Positions 42,946 through 52,915 of a stretch of 64,000 nt of DNA are shown here, piece by piece. Location: contig JAKSXM010000285.1 of the NCBI GenBank assembly GCA_022575985.1, positions 124,001 to 188,000 of the forward strand. The letters run 5' to 3'. Numbering within the stretch: the stretch's first letter is position 1; every line of letters begins with the position of its first letter. A program made the position numbers and the translations under genes. This DNA is from Anagrus nilaparvatae. Lineage: Eukaryota > Arthropoda > Insecta > Hymenoptera > Mymaridae. The notes below the pieces were generated by a model. It was not told the origin of the DNA. It did no database searches and was given only the letters and a program-made list of their open reading frames with translations.

Positions 42946-45290
42946 ATCAGTGTCGCCCGTACGTACTCTGCCACACTGAACCAGTTCACAGTACTGCGCA
43001 GCATTTCCGGGACGACTCCTTCTGGCCTCCATTCATCAAAGGGCGGTCGCCCCTCAGCGAAGTGAGGACACCCAAAAAAGGTGTGCTCAGCGGTATCCGG
43101 CTCGCCCGGGCAATGCAAGCATTCCGGAGATGCCACCTTGTGCCACTTGAAAAGCATATCGTGGAAATAACCGTGACCAGTTAGGAACTGTCTGGGTTAG
43201 AAGTCTACCTCCCCATGATTACGGTTCATCCAATACTTTACCTCTTGTGCCATCGAGCGTGTCCCAGCACAGGTATTGGTCACGGAGGTAATCTGTGAGT
43301 ATACTTCTCAGATAATCTGGAACTCTGAATACCTGTTTAGGGAGTGCAACATATCGTCCCACTTAACCAAGTTGAATGCGTTTTTTACATCCAACGTGAC
43401 AAGCAGGACGTCCGGTTTAATATCCGGCCGCACTTGTCTGGCCCTCATAACCACCTTCACGACTGGCACCAATCGTGAAACGCCCCTCACGAAAACCGTG
43501 TTGGTCGTCGCTAAGGTCACCCGCTTCCCTTATTGCCTGCCGCAATCTTCCTCTGACCATGCTCTCTATCACCTTGCCAATGGTATTTAACATGCACAAT
43601 GGTCTGTAAGATGATGGAGATCCTGGTTCACCCTTTCCCTTGCTTATCAGAGCCATGCGGGCCACTTTCCAGTCCCTTGGAAAGACGCCTGCCACGAGGC
43701 ACGCATTAAACATGCCAAGGAGGAGACCAGGGATTACATTTGCAACCGCCTAAAGGGCTTCCGCGGGTATTCCGTCTGGTCCTGGCGCTTTCCCATTTTT
43801 CATTGACCTAATTGCCTGAAGCATCTCCGCCTCTCTAAATTGCGGAACTTGCTCCCTCGGGACATCCAAAGCCGGGTGTTGCTGGTTTGGATGATCCGGA
43901 AATAGAGGCAAGGGATCTGATCAACACAAAATTATTCGACACATCAATGATTCTACACAAAAAAGTTTTGCGGAATCGTTCTACACCAAAAATCGTTATG
44001 CTGAAAAGTTCAACACAAATTTTTTTTAGTCAAAGTATTCAACACGCCATTTTAAATATTAAATAACTTATTTCTTTCATATACTAGCATAATTAAATAT
44101 CACTTAATACAATGTGTTGAATATTTTGATTAGAAAAAATTTGTACTGATCTTTTCGACACAAGGATTTTCGGTGTAGAACAATTCCGCTAAACTTTTTT
44201 GTGTAGAATTATTGATGTGTTGAATAATTTTGTGTTGAACAGATCCCTTGCCGAAATAGAGCGACCACTATTCTTTAGGTTGCTGCTTCATCCATCGTTT
44301 TGTCACACCCGGACTTAAGTTTGCCCATGAAAACCTTATATCCCAGGCCCCACGGGTCGCTGTTGATATCATCTCTTAGCAACCGAAGACAGAGCGCCTT
44401 GCTGAGGCGGATGGCTTTCGCCAGCCTATGCTTGGCTTCCTTGTACTCTTCAGAGCGCGTAGCCAGCTCTGGGCGGCCATGCGCTCTCAGCCTTCTTCTG
44501 CGTGCCCTGTGACAGACCCGCCTAAGCTCCGCAATTCCCTCATTCCACCAGTACACGCTTCATTTACCCTTCCAGGGCCGCTTACGCGGCACAGAGGCAT
44601 CGGAAGCTCCCTTCAGAAGAGCAGTTACCCTCTTGACAAGAGTCTCTGCCTCTCCCGGGGTGGTCGGTCCTCCATGCCAGGCTGGGATAGACGAGGACTC
44701 TTCACGAAGATATTCCACAAATCTGTCTTCGAACCATCTTTGACACATTTGGCTCCATCCATCACCCTCCAACCCGCCCACTCTTCCTACCAACCCGGCC
44801 GAGGCAAAAGTGATGTCAGGGATCGATTCACCAAAGCCTGGCCTTACGTAGTTTGGATTGTTCCCAGAGTTCATGACCACCAGATCAGTTCTAGCGGCCA
44901 TCTCTAGGATGAACTTTCCCCTACGGTTCGTGGTTGGCATTCCACGGCCCTGGAATTTAAGTCCCCGGAAAATATTATATTGCCAGAGACTTCCCTTATA
45001 GTTTCCTCCAATGAGGTGAACACCCCAATAGTGTCATTCGGTGACAAATAACAACTTACAAAGTTGTATCACCGCACTTTGCCCAGACGTGGCAGTTGCC
45101 TTTTCCATGTCGGTACATAGACGTCTGAGCACGATCTCGTAGCAAAATAGCGCACCGGCCTGTGTCATCGGTGAACCAGATTTACTAGTTCCTATTGCGA
45201 AGCGGCTCGGATAGCAAGACGACGCTAGAGTCTGTCTCGCCCGCGAGCTGATCAAGCAAAAGGTCAGCAAGAATGGTATTGTTCATATTC
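42915..45290 (-). pseudogene. R1-like ORF2: endonuclease, partial reverse transcriptase, C-terminal zinc domain
   Basis: Endonuclease: ILADLLLDQLAGE, VVLLSEPLRNRN, FSGDLNSRAVE and RRGKFILEMAARTDLVVMN, SIPDITFAS. Linker: YWWNEGIAELRRVCHRARRR. RT: FPRDWKVARMALISKGKGEP, YRPLCMLNTIGKVIE and VTLDVKNAFN. After about DYLRDQYLCWDTLDG (near 43262) the sequence jumps to the C-terminal region with CLHCPGEPDTAEHTFFGCPH, so the catalytic YADD/FADD box and thumb are deleted. Multiple frameshifts (for example near 43510 and 44945). Dead. Confidence 0.78.
43907..44252. mobile_element. 346 bp palindromic MITE inside the R1-like element
   Basis: The ends GGCAAGGGATCTG and CAGATCCCTTGCC are inverted, and the arms pair for about 130 bp (ATTATTCRACACATCAATRA, TTCTACACAAAAAAGTTT). 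GAAATAGA flanks both ends (43899-43906 and 44253-44260), an 8 bp duplication, or 9 bp if the next G is counted. This fits hAT, P or Mutator-type elements. It disrupts ORF2 between linker and RT. Confidence 0.85.
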
Positions 45291-45309
45291 CCTTGCAGGA
45301 CTCCGAACA

Positions 45310-45880
45310 TTACCGATGACACTTTATCTTCCTTGCCGCAAGTGCCTCCCGATAATACTTACATGCTCCGCATCCTAGAAGGTGGTCGGTCTTGGCCTTG
45401 TCAGTTCTTTCCCTGCAGAGGAAGCATTCTGCTTTCTCCACAGGACATTTTTCTGACTTGTGGCCTTGGCCGCCACATTTAAAACACGCTGACTTTCGGT
45501 CCGTGCCCTTACATGACCACTGGTTGTGGCCGAAACCAAGACACTTAAAGCACCGCTTAACCTCGGCTCTTAAGCGCACTTGCCAATTAGACCAGCCATT
45601 ATTTAGCCGGCCTTTATTGGTCAATTTTAGTGCGATGGCCTCTGGTAGCTCTATGATCGCCATATCCGCCTTAGTGCCCTTAGCCTTGAAGATGGCGACT
45701 TTTATGTCGTCATCGTTCTGCAGTTTGGTTGTCTCCTTTACCACCTGCCTCACTTCGCCGCTGCCAGTAGTACCATCTAGGCCTCTGATCTCCACGGTTA
45801 GGTGGGAAATCAGTTCCTTGACTTTGCTTTCTGGGCCTACGACCGTGTAGTTCTTTATAAAACGCTAGACAGTAATTGTC
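45310..45880 (-). pseudogene. R1-like ORF1 (Gag-like), 5' truncated
   Basis: The frame is open from about 45875 (YTVVGPESKVKELISHL) through SNWQVRLRAEVKRCFKCLGF to the stop at 45310. Three CCHC-type knuckles: CFKCLGFGHNQWSC, CFKCGGQGHKSEKC and CFLCRERTDKAKTDHLLGC. Such ORF1 proteins bind LINE RNA. The N-terminal portion is absent. The ORF1 stop lies about 30 bp from the likely ORF2 start MNNTILADLLLDQL. Confidence 0.72.
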
Positions 45881-46757
45881 CAGAATTCCATTTCGCGTTT
45901 CCTACAGTTACGTCATGCCAAGATGTAGACTTTCCTACAAATTTAAAATTTACCCAAGGCGCCAGTCACGTCCCGATTCGTGACAAGGTTTTTAGAAACC
46001 CCTTTTGGGCATAACGCAACCCTAATACTTACGCGGCCAAAATCCAACCAGCACAGCTCATAAATACGACAGGAGGGAGGGGGGAACCCATACGAGAGGG
46101 GGGAACTCATAAGTTTAACGTCGGAGTTCCTAAAATTCACAAAAAAACTTACTTAACTTAAAAATCCTTATAAACTACCAAAATTTACTCATTTTTATGT
46201 TTAAAATAACGATAAATACAAAATTTCCTACATTTTATGATCTTAAATTTGAATAGAAAATGTCTTACTTTATTTAACAAACGAAAAACCAAAATGGATA
46301 TTTTGTAACTATCAATTTTAATTAACGAGAATATAAAATGTTTTATTTTTTTATTTAATTATCGATAAACCAAAATTTATATTTTGTGACAATAATTTTT
46401 ATTAACAAAAGTGTAAAATTGTTTTATTTAGTATCGATAAACCATGATATCTACCATTTGTTTAGGTAATTAATTGAAATTTTAATATTTTATTCAATAA
46501 TCCTTAATAAAATAAATCCGTATTCAATTTACTCTAATTTAAGGTTATTTAAATGGCAGAGAGTGTAATTATAGAAAATTAAAAAACTAATACTAAAAAT
46601 TTCAAGAAAATGCATATTTATATAATATTATAATAATTTAACGATATTCCATAATTTTATTCTCATTTTATTCTAAAGTTTTCATTTTTATAAATTTTAA
46701 GTCGCGGCGCGCTATTTTAGTTAAAATAGCAACAAATTTTACTTATGTTTTATTTTA
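45881..46757. other. AT-rich stretch
   Basis: No gene seen. The first 150 bp (up to about 46080) are more GC-rich (GGCGCCAGTCACGTCCCG) and may be flanking repeat sequence. Confidence 0.35.
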
Positions 46758-48519
46758 AGCCACTGGGGTTAATTTTGAGGCTAATTTAACGGTAAACAAT
46801 GTTTTCAGCCACTAGGGGTCGCCTAAAGCTGATCTGGACAAAATTAATTATGAACTATAATTTTAATTTTGTTTTGTGACAATAATCGTCATTGCCTAAC
46901 TTAACTTAACGGTATTCCATCTGAGGATCTAAATAATAATGGTTAAACCAAAATCCCGCAAACATCCTCTGGTCTGCGTGGCAAGCCAAATTCAGGACTC
47001 ATTAACTTGCATTAATTGTAAATTTCAAATATGAGTCCAGTTACTAACTTAATTTAAGATCTGAACCGGAATGGGCATATACGGTACACGCTGTGTTAAC
47101 TGGGTTATTACTTAATTTTGAAAACCTGCATTGTAATTCGCAATCACAATTTTATTATGGGATCTATAATCCCGGAATTATTATTGCTGTAATAACAGCT
47201 TTACATGATACATGCAAGTATTTAATTATTTAATACAAACCCTTTTAATTAATGTAATTTATAAATTATTTATTTCTCCAATTGTGTAGTGTGAATTTCT
47301 GTGTGTAAATTTAGTGTTTTTTGTAATTTATGTGTTATTAAAATGCCAGTGTTCATGTTATGTTTTTGTTTTGTGGGAAAGAATTCGCAAAGTTTCTTGT
47401 TAATGATTAATTATATGGCAAATTCTTTCCCTTTGCATGCTTTATGTTTGTGTAGTGTCCATACTTTGTGTTTTTTTTAATATAAATTTCCCCAGAAATC
47501 CTAAAACATGACCCGCTGTTTTACCCTTTTCAGAGCTGGAGCTAGTAAACTAATGTCCAGGGCTCGCTGATTAATTATTTTAGGATATTCAGCAAGTCCT
47601 GGAGAAATTTTATGTATTTCAGGTATTAGCGGAGCTCCAGATAAAGCAATTACCCTGAAGTAAGTATGCGCTTTTACTATTTTGAACCAAAATTTTAAAG
47701 TAATTTATGATTTTTATTTAACTAACTTAATTTTAATTAACTTTATTCTTAACTTTGCTTAGATTTATCATAATAACTAGTTTTAATTAACTATTTCTCG
47801 ATTTGGTTCAAAATATTATAAGCCCAAGCTGTACTTATAAAATTTTCAGAAAGTTTATCGCAGAAGTTGGAATTTCCTATTATTTATTAAATATTAAATT
47901 AGTTTTAATTAGTTAATTAAAATTAAATTAATTTAAATTAATAAATACAAAACGTTTTAAGCAACTTGAGCAGAATTTGTAACCTCTTATACGAACAAAA
48001 GGCACCATGTGGCTTTTCACGTTTGTTCAATTTTTGACCTTTTAAAGTCATTTTGACTTGGCATAGCTAATTTATTTTAATTAATACTTTGAATTAAAGA
48101 AAATTTTAGTCCTAAACATTTGAAATTTCATCAAATTCAAAATTTTGTAAAAATTTGGAGAACGAGTAAAAGTTCCAATTTTCTACATTTAATTTTTTTG
48201 AGTACAAACCCGGGTTAAATTTAATAAAAATAGCTAAATTAGGATAAGTTTATCCTAATTTAGCCTAATTTGGACTCTATGAGTTCTAAAACTGGCTAGT
48301 GGCAAAGTCCAAAATTCTCACGAATTTTCTATATTTATAGGAGATATCCACATCTTTTTAGTTATTTCGATAGACCAAAGTTCTCAATTTTAACAATAAG
48401 TTAATTTTTATGACTTATTAAGCAGTATTCCATGTTTTACTAAAATTTTTGCCTAGAACGGTCATCCAACTCATAACTTAATTTAGGAAATTGTAAGCCA
48501 TAAACGTTAGTTTTACTAT

Positions 48520-48716
48520 GCAACGATAAGCCTAAATTATAATTTTATAAGAATTTTAATTATAAAACGGTAAGCCTGGTTAATTCTTAAACGGTAAACC
48601 TGGTTAATTTTTGAACGATAAGACTTTTAAATAAACGGTAAACCTGGTTAATTTTTGAACGATAAGACTTTTAATTAAACAGTAAACCTGGTTAATTCTT
48701 AAACGGTAAACCTTTA
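48520..48716. repeat. Tandem AACGGTAAACCTGGTTAATT repeat
   Basis: About seven degenerate units of AACGGTAARCCTGGTTAATT alternating with AACGATAAGACTTTTAAT. Lies within the candidate solo LTR. Confidence 0.7.
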
Positions 48717-48806
48717 TAAATTTTATTTTATAATTCGAGAAATGATTCGAGAAACCATTTTGTTAATACGAAAAACCTTTGTCGATAAGCCTTTTAATTT
48801 TCTTCA

Positions 48807-49091
48807 TCAAATGAATCTATAAAGGGGCCTATTATGTATATTATTATAAATTTCCAAGGAATTTTCCTCAAATTCCTCAGAGTTAACTAATAGATTTTCA
48901 CGATATTTTTCAATAGAGTAACGAAATTCCGTCCTTAATCTCCTGAGGCAGATGTCTTTATCGGCCCCAGAAGTCTTAAGGTTAAAAAAATACTTGGTTA
49001 CTGCTATTTTCGAAGCATTCACCAAGTCCTGGTGGGCTTTAGCGTCTTTGCGCACGCGTTTAGCCATATATTCTTTTAATTTAGTATTCAT
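48807..49091 (-). CDS. 95-codon ORF inside the candidate LTR, function unknown
   Basis: ATG at 49091; MNTKLKEYMAKRVRKDAKAH then an amphipathic helix-rich protein (CLRRLRTEFRYSIEKYRENL) ending YNNIHNRPLYRFI. Composition is balanced, unlike chance AT-rich ORFs nearby. A donor-like GTG/GTAAGT lies about 25 bp upstream of the ATG. No family recognised. It could be the N-terminal exon of a retroelement protein or a Gag-like leader peptide. Confidence 0.4.
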   Translation of the reverse strand: MNTKLKEYMAKRVRKDAKAHQDLVNASKIAVTKYFFNLKTSGADKDICLRRLRTEFRYSIEKYRENLLVNSEEFEENSLEIYNNIHNRPLYRFI

Positions 49092-49653
49092 ATTTTAATT
49101 TATTAATTAAGACTTACCACGCTGCAAATTTTACACCGAAAAATTATATATAACAAAAACTGTGTTTAATCACAAAATTCTTAATAATCCTACTGCCACT
49201 GATTATAACTGTGAATTTATGAACTCAATTTAAGCAATTTAAGTATTAAAAAAATGATCTAAATGAACTGAATTTAATATTTAAAATTTGGAATAAAAGA
49301 AACTTGATTAATTTTACTGAAAGAATTTAAAAAAATTAAATTATACGAAATTTTATTTACCGGCTTATGTCTGCTGTCAATAATTTCCAAAATGGAACTG
49401 AACTGATAGACCCGCGTGTCTCTCGAGTTCACTTCCGTTTCATCCCACTATGAGTATAAATTTCATAAAACCCCCTCCTAATATATAATCTCTGCTCAAA
49501 GGTGCCTATACCCCCCACGAAATGTTCCATCTTTGTAATTGTGAAAACGAATAATATTATGCTTGCATCGTTTTCCACCAGGAGCGCCATTGCATGGTCG
49601 AAACTTAACACTGCTGAGTCAAATTGTAGCACGGGGAATTTTCACCGTGTTAC

Positions 49654-50131
49654 ATTTACTATGTAGTATGCATATTTTGCCTGATGAAGTTTTTCAGAAT
49701 TTTTAAAAATATGCTGCATCCCTTGTACCTCCATTCCACCTGAACTTCCTCCATAATTTGCTTCTTGATTTGCTGTCTGTTCTATAACCAGATCTGTCCA
49801 TGAAACATTAAAGTTATCAGTTGATCTTCTAACTGTGAAATTTACTGTGAAATTTATGTATTCGTTGGTTTTTTATATTCTACAAGTTACTGTTTGATAC
49901 AACTTTCATATACCCATGCCAACCTGCGATTTCTTGTTCTTCTAAGAAATTTCCTACTAGCCAGTCGGTATCACATTCGTTACGATATATATCGTATTTC
50001 TCATTAGAATCTAACTTTTCAAGAACAAGATCATCCAAACCATGTTTTTCTACTGTGTACTCAAAAGTCGGGTTGGGTACCCGAAATTTTGGGTTTTTTG
50101 CTTCGAGTTGGGTCGAACTTAGGTTAACCAT
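49654..50131 (-). pseudogene. Relic of an unidentified multicopy protein
   Basis: Frame 50131-49880 ends with DTDWLVGNFLEEQEIAGWHG then YMKVVS; another frame downstream encodes FTVRRSTDNFNVSWTDLVIE and GMQHIFKNSEKL until the LTR boundary. I recall FTVRRS...WTDLVIEQ and GW.G(F/Y)M segments from repeated insect proteins that accompany transposable elements, but cannot name the family. Stops and frameshifts separate the pieces. Confidence 0.4.
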
Positions 50132-50415
50132 GGAAGTTTTTGATTCAAAAATGCCTTTTCCGAGAAATTTCAGGTTTCACGTGAAATCTGAACTGCAAAA
50201 AGTTGACAAAAAAAAAACGAAATTTCGGTAGCCAACGCGACTTTTGGGTAACCGCACACCCCTAGAAGCCACAGACTAGGATTCGAGTCCAGAATAGATT
50301 TTTTTTTATAACTTAAGTAAAAACAGCATATGTATTATCAAATATAAAGACATACAAAAATATAATCGATGTATGGTCATGTATGGAGGTATAAATAAAT
50401 GACCATACATGAGAA

Positions 50416-51114
50416 TTAGAGTGGACCTAAAATTAGAGTTTTAAGAAAAACTTGGCTCCCCAGATTTTTTCGTGAACTTTTAGTCATAAAAAGTCCCTAG
50501 CTCCAAGGATTTTGCTTTTGCTTTTCAAAAAAGCGTGCCTGTAAGCACCTCAATTTTCCCATTTAAATAACATGGGAACTTTGACTTTTCAGCTTTCTAA
50601 TTTTTTACAAAGCTTGCAAAATGTTTTGAAAAGCTAATATTCGATTGAAAGTACTATTTAAATATATAAAAAACGATACCCAACCTCAAGTAGCAAAAAA
50701 AATATTTTTAAATCGATTTTACCGGTAATAAACGTAAAAAAATCCCCATTAAAATAACATAGCTTCATGTAATTTAAATGGAGCATTTTTTTACGTTTAT
50801 TACCCGGTAAAATCACTTTAGAAATATTTTTTTTTGCTACTTGAGGTTGGGTATCGTTTTTTGTATGTTCAAATAATACTTCCCATCGATTACCAGCTTT
50901 TCAAAACATTCTGCAAGCGCTGTAAAAAATTAGAAAGCTGAAAGGTCAAAATTCCCATGTTATTTAAATGGGAAAATTTAGGTGCTTACAGGGACGCTTT
51001 TTTGAAAAGCAAAAGCAAAATCATTGGAGTTGGGGACTTTTTATGACTAAAAGTTCACGAAAAAACCCGGGGAGCCAAGTTTTTCTTAAAACTACAATTT
51101 TAGGTCCACTCTAA
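50416..51114. mobile_element. 699 bp near-perfect hairpin element
   Basis: Arms of about 340 bp are inverse copies: AGAGTGGACCTAAAATTAGA at the left and its complement at the right, CGTGAACTTTTAGTCATAAA, CCCATTTAAATAACATGGGA and GATACCCAACCTCAAGTAGC all have inverse partners. The centre lies near 50765. TA flanks GAGTGGACC on both sides, consistent with a Tc1/mariner-type foldback MITE. No ORF. Confidence 0.88.
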
Positions 51115-52189
51115 TGAGGATACATGATCGTTTTTTTCCCGGGGCTAGATATAAATAATTTTGTCATTCGTGGTAGAATTTAAAAAATGATGAAAAAGTG
51201 TTCGAAATGCTAGTGTCTATTTTTAAAAAGACTAAATCTCTTTGATATCTTTTTAAATTTTTTTAATAATAAATCATGTTTGATATTAAGTGGTTGGAAT
51301 TTCTTTTCCAAAATTTCAGAATATTGGGAGTAGGTTATGATTGATTTTTTATTTTGTGACGGCTTCGCCCCCCTAGGCCCCCACTGAATAAGAAATCTAA
51401 ATTACCCTGAAGTTCACATAATTTAATCAATTTTCGTTTAATTTTAATATACTTTGCCTAAATATTTACGAAATCGGAACACAAGATACAATCAATTCGA
51501 AAAGACAAAATTTGAGGTAGTTTACCCTGCCAAAAACTTCAAAGAACTTCCAAGATCAAAGACGATATTTATTGTAACTAATTGGTAGCCGAATTCTCCC
51601 CTAGGATATTGCATTTTTACGCTAAGTATTAATTAAAATCCTAGATGTTTTCCCGCTGTTGCTAGATTGTTCTTTAAAAGCTAAAACAGTGATCGTTTTA
51701 GCTAAAATATATTATACAGCGTATAACGAATAATATAATTCTCTATTGACGTTTAACGTTGTTTAATTTTAAATTAAGATTCTATGCAAATTTCGCATTA
51801 TTAGTTCATTATGTATGTGACAAAAAAAATTAAATTTTACATTTTTTATTTTGGTAAAAACACCTTTAATAGCTTCAGTAATTTTTAAGTGAACTAATTT
51901 TACATTTTATGAAAAAAATCATAGATATCGTATTAAAATTTATTTTAATTAAAAAATATTATTTTTAAAACAAATAAAATTAGAAAAGTAATCATAATGA
52001 ATAATATTTTAGAAAAAAATTTGATTTATGAATAAATAAATATTCTATGATAAAAATTGCAATACACACTTAGAAATCCATAAATTGCAGTAAATCGTAC
52101 ACGTGTACTTCCTATTGACACTAATTAGTTATGCTATAGATTTTATTTTTATTTTGGAAAGGTGACATGTAACAATTGATCGTACATTC
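51115..52189. other. AT-rich stretch upstream of the receptor locus
   Basis: No gene recognised. A small GC-rich island near 51355-51395 (GGCTTCGCCCCCCTAGGCC) is isolated. Confidence 0.35.
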
Positions 52190-52300
52190 ATATTATTTTA
52201 AAAAATATTAAAGAGCTAAAAATTTTATTGAAATTAGTTGGAATTTGGTCTTACGATAAGAAAAATTTATAAATTTTGAAACAGGAATTCAAAGAAAAGT
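52190..52300 (+). pseudogene. Decayed duplicate of the odorant receptor first exon
   Basis: Encodes KNIKELKILLKLVGIWSYDK, almost the same as the start of the receptor at 52916, then a stop codon (TAA) a few codons on. Upstream sequence (around 52075-52190) also resembles that at 52810-52910. I infer an old tandem duplication, with the rest of the upstream gene lost. Confidence 0.75.
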
Positions 52301-52915
52301 ATTTAGAATAATAAACAATAATTAATTGTCAATAAAATTTCTCCAAATTGTTTTGTCTAAAATATAATAAACATATTAACCTTGTCAAATTTTTAATTGC
52401 TTTATGCTGAATTAGCACGATGGGGAAATTTTAAATATTATTACTATTGATTGATGTATATTATATATTATTTTTTTAAAGCAACTTTTAATCGACGCTT
52501 AAAAAAAATTCTGATTAAGTTTCAAAAGACCTAAAGGTTTCAAAGAATAAGGATGATTTACCTAAGAATATCAGTTAATCAAATGCTGAGCTAATGTAGA
52601 GAAGAGACAAGCTAATGCAAGTCTAATTATGACAGCTAAAACTAAGGCATGTAATATATATACTTATACCACTATTACCCTCTTATAACCCTAAAATTTT
52701 GATACCAGGAACTATTTATTGAAATTTCTTCAATTTTATCTTATCTGAGACTATTTATTGTAAATATAGTTAATAATATACGTGTAATATAATTAAAAAT
52801 AGAAAATGCGTATTAAGTGAAAATCAATAAATGCAATAAATCGTTTTATTGATAATTATTGGCCTCAGTTTTTGTGAGTCTTTCCGAGTAATAACTTAAA
52901 ATATGCAATAAAGCT

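Larger units (their letters stand above)
42695..45880 (-). mobile_element. R1-like non-LTR retrotransposon, truncated and internally deleted
   Basis: Much more GC-rich than the surroundings. Minus strand: ORF1 zinc-knuckle region (45880-45310), ORF2 endonuclease (about 45280-44560), linker (44556-44275), MITE insertion, RT (about 43910-43260), internal deletion, C-terminal zinc region (43157-42915), 3' untranslated region. Order and motifs fit the R1 clade. 5' truncation near 45880 is inferred from loss of the ORF1 frame. Confidence 0.8.
46758..49653 (-). repeat. Candidate solo LTR of about 2.9 kb
   Basis: In sense it starts TGTAACACGG with an inverted repeat (TGTAACACGG against CCGTGCTACA), recalling the terminal hairpin of the gypsy LTR, and ends near CAGTGGCT. 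TTTA flanks both ends (46754-46757 and 49654-49657). The left edge, read as given, GGGGTTAATTTTGAGGC resembles the outer edge of the gypsy LTR. Internal features: TTATATATTAGG promoter-like box and initiator-like TCAGTT around 49490-49400, and an ORF at 49091-48807. The element interrupts an older coding relic at 49654. The right edge is better supported than the left. Confidence 0.5.
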
